A stretch of DNA of 50,551 nucleotides. It comes from JAWXUD01 sp044432945. Its GTDB lineage: Bacteria; Cyanobacteriota; Vampirovibrionia; Gastranaerophilales; Gastranaerophilaceae. Under the pieces are notes generated by a model. That model ran no database searches and was not told where the DNA came from. It saw nothing but the letters and a program-made list of their open reading frames with translations. The stretch lies in assembly GCA_044432945.1 (NCBI GenBank), contig JAWXUD010000013.1, forward strand, positions 1 to 50,551, given 5' to 3'. The position numbers and the translations under genes were made by a program. This document shows positions 25,339-32,054 of this stretch, in pieces (within the stretch, counting starts at the first letter, position 1; every line of letters begins with the position of its first letter).

Positions 25339-25596
25339 ATGTGCAACAATGAATTTAAAAAAGAACTCGGTAATAAAATAAAAAATCTCAGAATTTCTAA
25401 ATCGATGACACAAGAAGAGTTGTATTTTAAATCAACTGTGTCACGCTCACATATTGGCATGTTAGAAAAAGGATCTCGTGACGTCAGTCTTTCAGCCCTT
25501 TTTAAAATATCAAGAGCCTTTGAAATAAATCTTTCGGAATTGTTAAATTTTGATGATTTAGAAAAATATACTTTTGAAATTATTGATTTGAGTTAA
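25339..25596 (+). CDS. XRE-family helix-turn-helix protein, 85 residues
   Basis: A compact Cro/C1-type protein: FKKELGNKIKNLRISKSMTQ, EELYFKSTVSRSHIGMLEKG and LSALFKISRAFEINLSELLN cover the complete HTH. Little else remains, so it probably works as a dimeric repressor. I prefer the ATG at 25339; an in-frame TTG at 25264 would translate through the hairpin. No clear Shine-Dalgarno sequence stands before 25339. Confidence 0.78.
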   Translation: MCNNEFKKELGNKIKNLRISKSMTQEELYFKSTVSRSHIGMLEKGSRDVSLSALFKISRAFEINLSELLNFDDLEKYTFEIIDLS

Positions 25597-25598
25597 GC

Positions 25599-25633
25599 GA
25601 GTGTAACAGGCGTACAAGCTTGCCACACTCTTT
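25599..25633 (+). terminator. Terminator-like hairpin after the XRE gene
   Basis: Arms GAGTGT (25599-25604) and ACACTC (25625-25630), with an inner GGC/GCC helix, then TTT. Confidence 0.45.
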
Positions 25634-25644
25634 GCAACGACAAA

Positions 25645-25671
25645 ATCACCCTCCTTTATAAGGAAGGTGAT
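25645..25671 (-). terminator. Terminator-like hairpin behind thrS
   Basis: Arms ATCACCCTCCTT and AAGGAAGGTGAT with one mismatch. On the minus strand it is followed by TTTTG; it lies about 30 bases after the thrS stop. Confidence 0.5.
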
Positions 25672-25700
25672 AAAAGTATTATTTCAATTGTAATATTTTC

Positions 25701-27494
25701 TTACGCTTTTGCAAACGAGTCGGTTGCTTTATCAGCGATTTCTTTTTGGATTTTTTCGATGAATTCATCTACTGCCAATGTGCCGACTTGACCAATTCCT
25801 CTTGCTCTAATAGCTACAGAGTTTGCTTCGATTTCTTTGTCTCCGATTACGACAACGTAAGGGATTTTCTTATCTTGCAAGCTTTCACGAATTTTGTAGT
25901 TCATACTTTCTGATCTGTCATCTAGTTTTGCACGAATACCTAAATTATGCATTTTTTTATAAACTTGTTCAGCGTAGTCAGCGTGTTTTTCGTTAGAAAT
26001 TGGAACAACTGCAACTTGAACTGGTGCTAACCAAGTCGGGAACGCACCTGTGTAATGTTCGATTAAAATCCCGTGAAAACGCTCCATCGAACCAAAGATT
26101 ACACGGTGAAGCATAACAGGAGTTTTCATAGAGCCATCTTTATCTTGATATTTGATATCAAAACGAGCTGGCAAGTTGAAATCCAACTGAATTGTCGCAC
26201 ACTGCCATGTTCTACCGATTGCGTCTTTGATTTTAAAATCGATTTTTGGACCATAAAAAGCTCCATCGCCTTCGTTAATCTCATATTTCATACCACGGCG
26301 ATCCATAGCTTCTTGCAAGCCAGCTTCCGCTTTATCCCAGTTCTCAATCTCACCGACAAAGCTTTCTGGACGTGTTGATAGCTCAACATCAAATTCCATC
26401 TTAAACATCGCCATCGTATCCGCAACAAAATCGATAATCTCATTTATCTCATCAACCAACTGTTCAGGTGTGCAGAAAATATGAGCATCATCTTGAGTGA
26501 AGCCTTGAACACGAGTTAGTCCTGATAATGCACCTGATTTTTCTTTACGATAAACAGTACCTAATTCAGCCATTCTCAAAGGTAGTGAACGATATGAATA
26601 ACGGTTTGCTTGATAAATCAAGATGTGAAACGGGCAGTTCATTGGTTTTAGCACAAACTGTTCATCGCTATCTTCATCTTTTTGGATAAAGAACATGTTG
26701 TCTTTGTAATGATCGGCGTGTCCTGAAATTTCCCAAAGCTTTGATTTAGCGATTTGTGGAGTGTTCACGATTGTATAACCACGTTTTCTGTGTTCACTTC
26801 TCCAATAATTTTCTATCTCTTCACGAACTACTGCCAAATTCGGGTGCCATAAAACTAGCCCACCGCCTAATTCTTCTTTTGTTGAGAATAAATCAAGTTT
26901 TGCACCTAATTTTCTGTGATCACGTTTCTCAGCTTCTTCTAAGAAAGTTAGGTAATTTGCCAAATCTTCTTTTGTCCAAAAAACTGTTGCATAAATACGT
27001 TGAAGCATTTTGTTTTTTTCGTTACCACGCCAGTAAGCACCAGCAACTTTTAATAACTTTATTGCGTTAGCCTTAATATAAGATGTGCTAGGAATGTGTG
27101 GACCAGCACAAAGGTCATTGAATAAAATATTTCCGTCTTTATCTTTAGTTAAATATAATGTAGGATTATCATTTTTATGTTCTTCTAGCAATTCAGCTTT
27201 ATAAATTTCGCCTTCTGCTTTGAATTCAGCGATTTTAGCGTCAACATCTTCGATTTCGTATTTTTCAAAATATAGATTTTGTTTGATGATATTTTTCATC
27301 TCATCTTCGATTTTTGCTAAGTCTTCTTCGGTGAAAGTATATCCATCGGTTAGGTCAAAATCATAATAAAATCCGTTTTCAATAGCAGGACCGATTGCTA
27401 ACTTTGCAGACGGGAACAGCTTTTGAACAGCTTGTGCCATAACGTGTGATGTTGAATGTCTTAGTACCGATAGGGTATTTTCGTTCATTTCCAT
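25701..27494 (-). CDS. thrS: Threonine-tRNA ligase without N-terminal TGS domain
   Basis: ThrRS charges tRNA-Thr and edits Ser-tRNA-Thr. The protein of 597 residues starts directly with the editing domain (LRHSTSHVMAQAVQKLFP, the HxxxH motif; LCAGPHIPST). The usual TGS domain of about 60 residues is absent. The class II catalytic core is complete: motif 2 region TVYRKEKSGAL, the zinc ligand Cys in LKPMNCPFHI, and motif 3 in MLHRVIFGSMERF. A C-terminal anticodon-binding domain follows (VQVAVVPISNEKHADYAEQV). From memory, cyanobacterial ThrRS also lack TGS, which would fit the suggested lineage. GAAGGA precedes the ATG. Confidence 0.97.
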   Translation of the reverse strand: MEMNENTLSVLRHSTSHVMAQAVQKLFPSAKLAIGPAIENGFYYDFDLTDGYTFTEEDLAKIEDEMKNIIKQNLYFEKYEIEDVDAKIAEFKAEGEIYKAELLEEHKNDNPTLYLTKDKDGNILFNDLCAGPHIPSTSYIKANAIKLLKVAGAYWRGNEKNKMLQRIYATVFWTKEDLANYLTFLEEAEKRDHRKLGAKLDLFSTKEELGGGLVLWHPNLAVVREEIENYWRSEHRKRGYTIVNTPQIAKSKLWEISGHADHYKDNMFFIQKDEDSDEQFVLKPMNCPFHILIYQANRYSYRSLPLRMAELGTVYRKEKSGALSGLTRVQGFTQDDAHIFCTPEQLVDEINEIIDFVADTMAMFKMEFDVELSTRPESFVGEIENWDKAEAGLQEAMDRRGMKYEINEGDGAFYGPKIDFKIKDAIGRTWQCATIQLDFNLPARFDIKYQDKDGSMKTPVMLHRVIFGSMERFHGILIEHYTGAFPTWLAPVQVAVVPISNEKHADYAEQVYKKMHNLGIRAKLDDRSESMNYKIRESLQDKKIPYVVVIGDKEIEANSVAIRARGIGQVGTLAVDEFIEKIQKEIADKATDSFAKA

Positions 27495-27633
27495 GTTTTA
27501 ATTTCCTTCTGTCCTTTTAGGTTATTGATAAACTTTATTTATGCGATAACATTCACTAAAATGATTTATCCCTGAGGTGGACCCCTCTAACTATTACAAA
27601 GAATATTTTATCACTGCAATAATTTAATTACAA
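27495..27633 (-). promoter_or_regulatory. thrS promoter and leader with a GC-rich hairpin
   Basis: On the minus strand TTGTAA (27633-27628), 17 bases and TAAAAT (27610-27605) form a plausible promoter. The leader of about 100 nt contains GAGG/CCTC arms around GGTCCA near 27573-27586, a GC-rich island in an AT-rich region. It does not show the T-box core sequence in the sense direction. Confidence 0.4.
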
Positions 27634-27693
27634 GTTTATATAATTTATTTATGCTACAATTAGCTCATAAATAATAATCAATAAGGAGAGATA

Positions 27694-29016
27694 ATGGAAT
27701 TTATATCAAACAACGGGATGCTAATTTCTGGGTTAATATTGCTTGTAGCATACATTTTCATCGCATCAGAAAAAATACAGAAATCAGTAGTAGCTTTAGT
27801 GGGTGCATCGTTAACTATGCTTTTGGGCTTAGTGCCATTGCATAGTTCTGATAAAGTTGGTATTGGACACATCAAATCAATATTTGAGTATATTGAGTTT
27901 GATGTAATTTTCTTGCTTATCGGTATGATGATTATTGTGCATATTGCAAGTCGTAGCGGTGTGTTTAAGTGGTTAGCTATCAAATTGTTAAGCTATACAA
28001 AAGGACACCCTAAGTTAGTATTGGCAGTCTTAGCTATCTTTACAGCAATAGCTTCTGCGTTTTTAGATAATGTTACGACTGTTGTTTTAATCATGCCTGT
28101 CACATTTATTATTGCAAAAGAATTTGACGTTGATCCAATACCTTTCTTGATTACTGAAGTATTGGCATCGAATATAGGTGGTACGGCTACTTTGATTGGC
28201 GACCCACCAAATATTATCATAGGCGCTCGTGCGGGATTATCTTTTATGGATTTTGTTAATGAATTGTCTGGTATTGTTGCGATTATCTTTATTGTTTGCG
28301 TATCATTATTGATTTTTATGTTTAGAAAAAGCTTGAAAGCGACACCTGAAAGAATGGAACACGTGGCAAATCTTGATAATTCTCACACGATTACTGATAA
28401 AAAATTATTGATTCGTTCAATGCTTACTTTATTGCTAGTTATAATTGGTTTTGTAACTCATGATACAACTCATATTGATGCATTTGTTTTTGCTGTTGCT
28501 GGTGCTAGTTTCTTATTGTTATTTGAAAAACCAAAAGAAATTTATAAAGATGTTGAGTGGTTAACTATTTTCTTTTTCGTTGGATTGTTCATGATTATCG
28601 GTGCTTTTGAGGCTAATGGCGGTATTAGTTTCTTGGCTGACAAATTGTTAGAATTGACGCAGGGGAGTTTGAGTGCAGCAACAATGTTTGTATTGTGGGG
28701 TTCTGGTATTATTTCTGGTATTATCGACAACATTCCTTATACAGCTACCATGGCACCATTAATCGATCAAGTTCAGCATACATTGCCTTTCACTGGAGAT
28801 GGTCATCACCCTCTTTGGTGGGCGTTGTCTCTTGGTGCGTGTTTAGGTGGAAACTTTACTATTATTGGTGCAGCGGCAAACGTTATAGTTGCTGAAACAT
28901 CAACTATTAATGGACATAAGATTTCGTTTTTAAGATTTATGAAATACGGTGCATTAATTACTATTATTTCGTTAGCACTTAGCTCAGTATTCTTGTATCT
29001 TAAATATTTAAGATAA
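27694..29016 (+). CDS. ArsB/NhaD-type ion transporter
   Basis: A 440-residue inner membrane protein with about 10-12 membrane segments of the ion transporter superfamily. Blocks typical for the ArsB/NhaD group are GLVPLHSSDKVG, FDVIFLLIGMMIIVHIASRSG, LDNVTTVVLIMPVT, GGTATLIGDPPNIIIG and GIISGIIDNIPYTATMAPLI. NhaD members exchange Na+ for H+, ArsB extrudes arsenite; nothing nearby suggests arsenic (no arsR or arsC). AAGGAGAGATA precedes the ATG. The carbonic anhydrase gene follows 28 bases downstream, so a link to pH or bicarbonate homeostasis is an inference from context. Confidence 0.85.
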   Translation: MEFISNNGMLISGLILLVAYIFIASEKIQKSVVALVGASLTMLLGLVPLHSSDKVGIGHIKSIFEYIEFDVIFLLIGMMIIVHIASRSGVFKWLAIKLLSYTKGHPKLVLAVLAIFTAIASAFLDNVTTVVLIMPVTFIIAKEFDVDPIPFLITEVLASNIGGTATLIGDPPNIIIGARAGLSFMDFVNELSGIVAIIFIVCVSLLIFMFRKSLKATPERMEHVANLDNSHTITDKKLLIRSMLTLLLVIIGFVTHDTTHIDAFVFAVAGASFLLLFEKPKEIYKDVEWLTIFFFVGLFMIIGAFEANGGISFLADKLLELTQGSLSAATMFVLWGSGIISGIIDNIPYTATMAPLIDQVQHTLPFTGDGHHPLWWALSLGACLGGNFTIIGAAANVIVAETSTINGHKISFLRFMKYGALITIISLALSSVFLYLKYLR

Positions 29017-29043
29017 TTTATTAAAGTTTTATTAGGAGGTAAT

Positions 29044-29670
29044 ATGACAAATAATGAGTTTAATATACCTGATGGTATCCCTGAGGCGGCGAGGAATGAA
29101 TTAGAAAGTCTGTTGACAGGAAATAAAAATTTTATCAATGGCACACCTACTTTAAAAAATATGTGTCTTGCAACTTTGCAAAAGCATACACTTTATCAAG
29201 CTCCTTATGCTTGTGTGCTTACTTGTTCTGATTCTCGTGTAGTTCCTGAGATAATTTTTGATTGTGGATTTTCAGAACTTTTTGTCGTGAGAGTCGCAGG
29301 CATGACTACTGGACCTAATATTATTGAAAGCGTTGAGTATGCAGTGAAGTCTTTAGGGGTCTCGCTTGTTATTTTATTAGGGCATGATGATTGTGGGGTT
29401 ATGAAAAGCGTTAATGATATTTATCCAGCTGAACCTGATAATTATAAATCTATTATTGATTGTGTCTATCCTGTTTTTAGGTTTAAGAACGAGAAAACTG
29501 ATTCAAATACTTTGGCAAAGCTTCATACGCATTTGGTAGAAGATATTTTGTTGGAAAAGTCTGCAATAGTGCGTAAGGCTGTTGCTGAGAACAAATTATA
29601 TATAGCTAATTGTCATTTTCATCATTCAACAGGAAAAGTTGAATTTATTAATCTTAAAACTCCTGTTTAG
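29044..29670 (+). CDS. Beta-class carbonic anhydrase
   Basis: The enzyme interconverts CO2 and bicarbonate. The zinc ligands and dyad are present: Cys61, Asp63 and Arg65 in TCSDSRVVPE, and His114 and Cys117 in LLGHDDCGVM. At 208 residues it has a usual length. TAGGAGG stands directly before the ATG. It is in an operon with the upstream Na+/H+ antiporter-like gene and is closed by a strong bidirectional terminator. No signal peptide, hence cytoplasmic. Confidence 0.93.
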   Translation: MTNNEFNIPDGIPEAARNELESLLTGNKNFINGTPTLKNMCLATLQKHTLYQAPYACVLTCSDSRVVPEIIFDCGFSELFVVRVAGMTTGPNIIESVEYAVKSLGVSLVILLGHDDCGVMKSVNDIYPAEPDNYKSIIDCVYPVFRFKNEKTDSNTLAKLHTHLVEDILLEKSAIVRKAVAENKLYIANCHFHHSTGKVEFINLKTPV

Positions 29671-29690
29671 TTTTAAGATATTAGAATTTT

Positions 29691-29728
29691 AAAAAAGGCG
29701 ATGAAATAAAAATTTCATCGCCTTTTTT
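29691..29728 (+). terminator. Strong bidirectional terminator
   Basis: Perfect 17-base arms (29691-29707 and 29712-29728) with AAAA loop; the A-run and T-run make it functional on both strands, for the carbonic anhydrase gene and the flavodiiron gene. Confidence 0.9.
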
Positions 29729-29745
29729 TATAATCAAATTATTTT

Positions 29746-30933
29746 TTATACCAAATCGATTGATTTGTGTTTTTCATAAATTTGTTGTATTAATTCATCA
29801 AGTTTTTCAAAGTCTTCAGCTTTTGCTTTTCCTTTGACTAAGACAGGGTCAATAACATCAAGTTTTAGCCCTGAAAGCATTTCACCTAGTTTGCCAAAAA
29901 GGTTTCCGCCCCAGCCGTATGAACCGACAAAAGAAGCAAATTTTGCTTTAGGTCTTAATACACCTGCCAAATAAGCAACATTAAAAGTCATAGGGTGAGG
30001 ACCAGCTAGAACCATTGAGCTACCCATTATGACAGTTGCGGCATCAACTAGTGCCATAGCTAAATCACCCAAATCACCATCAACTATATCATAAACCATA
30101 GTATCGATTTTCTTCTCATTTAAGCCTTTTACAACATAATCAATCATCTCTTTTGTACTACCATACATTGAAACGTATGGCAAGACTACAAAATTCTTGC
30201 AAGTGTCAGATGACCAATCCTCATAAGCATCTAAAATATAATTCGGGTTTTTGTGCAAAGGTCCGTGACTTGGTAAAATGATTTCTGGCTTAATTTCTTC
30301 TTTTATCATTTTTGTATATTTTTTACACATTATTCTAAATGGCATCATGATTTCCGCATAATAACGTTTTGCACTATGTAATAATTCTTCGCTTTCTACT
30401 GCAAAAATATCATCGAATACATAATGTGAACCTAGAAAATCACAAGTGCATAATAAATTATCTTCTACAATGTGCGTAAACATTGTATCTGGCCAATGTA
30501 CACCAGGGGCAATAATGAATTTTAATGTTTTATCGCCTAAAGATAATTCTTCTTTATCTGCAATAACCTTAATTTTGTTTTCATCAACCAAAAGCATTTC
30601 TTTAATATTTTCAGCACATTTAGCGTTAGTCACAACAATTGCATTTGGGTATTTTTCTAATAATTTTGGGATAGAACCTGAGTGGTCTTGCTCCCCGTGA
30701 TTTGCGATAATATAATCAATATTTGTTATATTATTTGCATCTAATGATTTAATATACTCTTCTGTTTTTAATGGGTACATTGTATCAATAAGAGCTATCT
30801 TTTCTGAACCCTTAACTAAATAAGAATTGTAGCTAGTTCCGTGTTCTAGTGGGATAAGCTCATCAAAAATCGTTCTTTCATCATCGTTTAATCCACAATA
30901 ATAAACATTGTTTTTTATTTCTTTAAATTTCAT
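29746..30933 (-). CDS. fprA: Flavodiiron protein (A-type flavoprotein, FprA-like)
   Basis: Flavodiiron proteins reduce O2 to water or NO to N2O and protect anaerobes. The metallo-beta-lactamase domain has the diiron ligands His79, Glu81, Asp83 and His84 in ANHGEQDHSG, His146 in GVHWPDTM, Asp165 in CDFLGSH, and a last His in LPSHGPLHK. The C-terminal flavodoxin domain has the FMN loop YVSMYGSTKEM. At 395 residues it is a class A enzyme without fused rubredoxin, matching the separate rubredoxin gene just upstream in the operon. The ATG has AGGAG. Between the two genes the mRNA can form a long hairpin. Confidence 0.95.
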   Translation of the reverse strand: MKFKEIKNNVYYCGLNDDERTIFDELIPLEHGTSYNSYLVKGSEKIALIDTMYPLKTEEYIKSLDANNITNIDYIIANHGEQDHSGSIPKLLEKYPNAIVVTNAKCAENIKEMLLVDENKIKVIADKEELSLGDKTLKFIIAPGVHWPDTMFTHIVEDNLLCTCDFLGSHYVFDDIFAVESEELLHSAKRYYAEIMMPFRIMCKKYTKMIKEEIKPEIILPSHGPLHKNPNYILDAYEDWSSDTCKNFVVLPYVSMYGSTKEMIDYVVKGLNEKKIDTMVYDIVDGDLGDLAMALVDAATVIMGSSMVLAGPHPMTFNVAYLAGVLRPKAKFASFVGSYGWGGNLFGKLGEMLSGLKLDVIDPVLVKGKAKAEDFEKLDELIQQIYEKHKSIDLV

Positions 30934-30952
30934 TTTTTAACTCCTCTTCAAC

Positions 30953-30989
30953 TTAATTGAGGTTACAGTACATCTGCAACCCCAATTAA
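30953..30989 (-). other. Intercistronic stem-loop in the rubredoxin-fprA mRNA
   Basis: Arms of 16 bases, TTAATTGAGGTTACAG (plus strand 30953-30968) and CTGCAACCCCAATTAA (30974-30989), loop TACAT. In the minus-strand RNA all 16 positions can pair, two as G-U. There is no U-run, so mRNA processing or stabilisation is more likely than termination. Confidence 0.65.
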
Positions 30990-31005
30990 AATAATCTTCA
31001 TTTAT

Positions 31006-31143
31006 CTATGCTTGTTCAAAAACGTCTTTGCCTAAGCAACAAACTGGGCAAGTATAATCCTCTGGTAATTCATTAAAGCTTACGTTGTCATTTTCACTTG
31101 GGTCGTAAACATAGTTACAAGCTGTACAAATATAATTTTCCAT
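31006..31143 (-). CDS. Rubredoxin, 45 residues
   Basis: A short gene with AAGGAG before the ATG. The product starts MENYICTACNYVYDPSEND and ends YTCPVCCLGKDVFEQA, giving the two CxxC knuckles (Cys6/Cys9 and Cys32/Cys35) that bind one iron. It is slightly shorter than usual (52-54). Cys36 replaces the nearly invariant Gly after the last ligand, which is unusual. Rubredoxin donates electrons to flavodiiron proteins, the next gene in the operon. The regulator gene upstream is of the PerR/Fur type, so this is an oxygen-stress unit. Confidence 0.93.
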   Translation of the reverse strand: MENYICTACNYVYDPSENDNVSFNELPEDYTCPVCCLGKDVFEQA

Positions 31144-31179
31144 TATTTTCTCCTTTTTAATTACGTGTATATTTTAACT

Positions 31180-31566
31180 CTAGATATTATTTTTTTCAAG
31201 ACATGATTTGCATAATCCATTAAATACAATATCATGACCTTTTAATTTAAAACCAGTTTCTATTTCAGTTTTATTTATCAAATCTGGTGCGACACTAGAT
31301 GGTACATCAAAGACTTTTTTACAATTATCACAAATAAAATGATAATGTTCGAAAGTGTTATGATCATAATGTGATGCAGGTTCTAGTCCATCAATTTTTT
31401 TAATAATTCCTTTTTCTGCCATCTTATTAAGGTTTCTATATAGTGTAGCCATACTAATTGTCGGTTCATCTTTTTGTAAGATAGCATAAAGTTGTTCTGC
31501 ACTCGGGTGAATAACATTTTCTTTTAGCGTATTGTGAATAATTTCTCTTTGTTTTGAATAATTCAT
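31180..31566 (-). CDS. perR: PerR/Fur-family regulator
   Basis: A 128-residue metal-dependent repressor. The winged helix includes HPSAEQLYAILQKDEPTISM and TLYRNLNKMAEKGIIKKI. The metal region SHYDHNTFEHYHFICDNCKK and the second pair CKSC give the structural four-cysteine zinc site. The context (rubredoxin and flavodiiron protein downstream) suggests PerR-type peroxide sensing rather than iron control; the residue that separates PerR from Fur was not verified by alignment. The ATG at 31566 with GGATC upstream is preferred to 31623. A palindrome in its own promoter suggests autoregulation. Confidence 0.85.
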   Translation of the reverse strand: MNYSKQREIIHNTLKENVIHPSAEQLYAILQKDEPTISMATLYRNLNKMAEKGIIKKIDGLEPASHYDHNTFEHYHFICDNCKKVFDVPSSVAPDLINKTEIETGFKLKGHDIVFNGLCKSCLEKNNI

Positions 31567-31594
31567 TTTAGATCCAAAAATAGTAACTATTATC

Positions 31595-31631
31595 AATTTA
31601 GTTAAAAAAACTATAATTGTCAATAATTATA
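31595..31631 (-). promoter_or_regulatory. perR operon promoter with candidate Per box
   Basis: On the minus strand TTGACA (31623-31618), 17 bases, TAAATT (31600-31595). The -35 lies inside a palindrome with arms TATAATT and AATTATA (31612-31631). Read on the minus strand the first 11 bases fit the Per box consensus TTATAATNATTATAA, as I remember it from Bacillus. Confidence 0.5.
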
Positions 31632-31698
31632 AAATTTTGTAAACTTTTTATTTATTATTAATAGGCAATTTTTATCCTGTGTCTGTTTTAATAAAAAT

Positions 31699-31983
31699 AT
31701 GGTAGTTAGTGTGCAAAATAATAGTGAAATAACAAATCCTTATTTAAAGGTCAAAAAGCCTGATATAGGTGTACTTGATGCACCTGATGGGCATTACAAA
31801 CCTGTTTTGTATTCACATATTGAGGCAACTAAAGAATATAATCAACTTGAGCAAGATTTGTATCAGAAGATGAAAAAGATTAAAAAGCCTGAAAAAGATA
31901 CTCCAAAATCAGTTTTTGCGTTCTTAGGTGTTGGTGCATTGCTGGTTGCAATTCCTAGGTTATGCAAATTATTCAAAAAATAA
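31699..31983 (+). CDS. Hypothetical protein with C-terminal membrane anchor
   Basis: A 94-residue protein. Residues 1-70 are polar and charged (e.g. YNQLEQDLYQKMKKIKKPEK), and residues 73-88 form a hydrophobic segment, FAFLGVGALLVAIPRL, with a basic end (CKLFKK), so it is probably tail-anchored. The hydrophobic end resembles that of the unknown protein at 47149 (FLGVCAAALVVIPALC). No clear ribosome site before the ATG; a GTG at 31711 is an alternative. Divergent from perR. Confidence 0.55.
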   Translation: MVVSVQNNSEITNPYLKVKKPDIGVLDAPDGHYKPVLYSHIEATKEYNQLEQDLYQKMKKIKKPEKDTPKSVFAFLGVGALLVAIPRLCKLFKK

Positions 31984-32054
31984 TTGATAGGCTAATATAT
32001 ATTTTTTTGTAGTATATTATTATAAGATTTAGAGTTTAAATTTTGAGGGGATAT

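Noticed and set aside
27555..27590. AGGTGGACCCCTC on the plus strand near thrS, reminiscent of a T-box core
   Set aside because: It is on the wrong strand for thrS and does not match AGGGTGGNACCGCG; no stem I architecture is visible.
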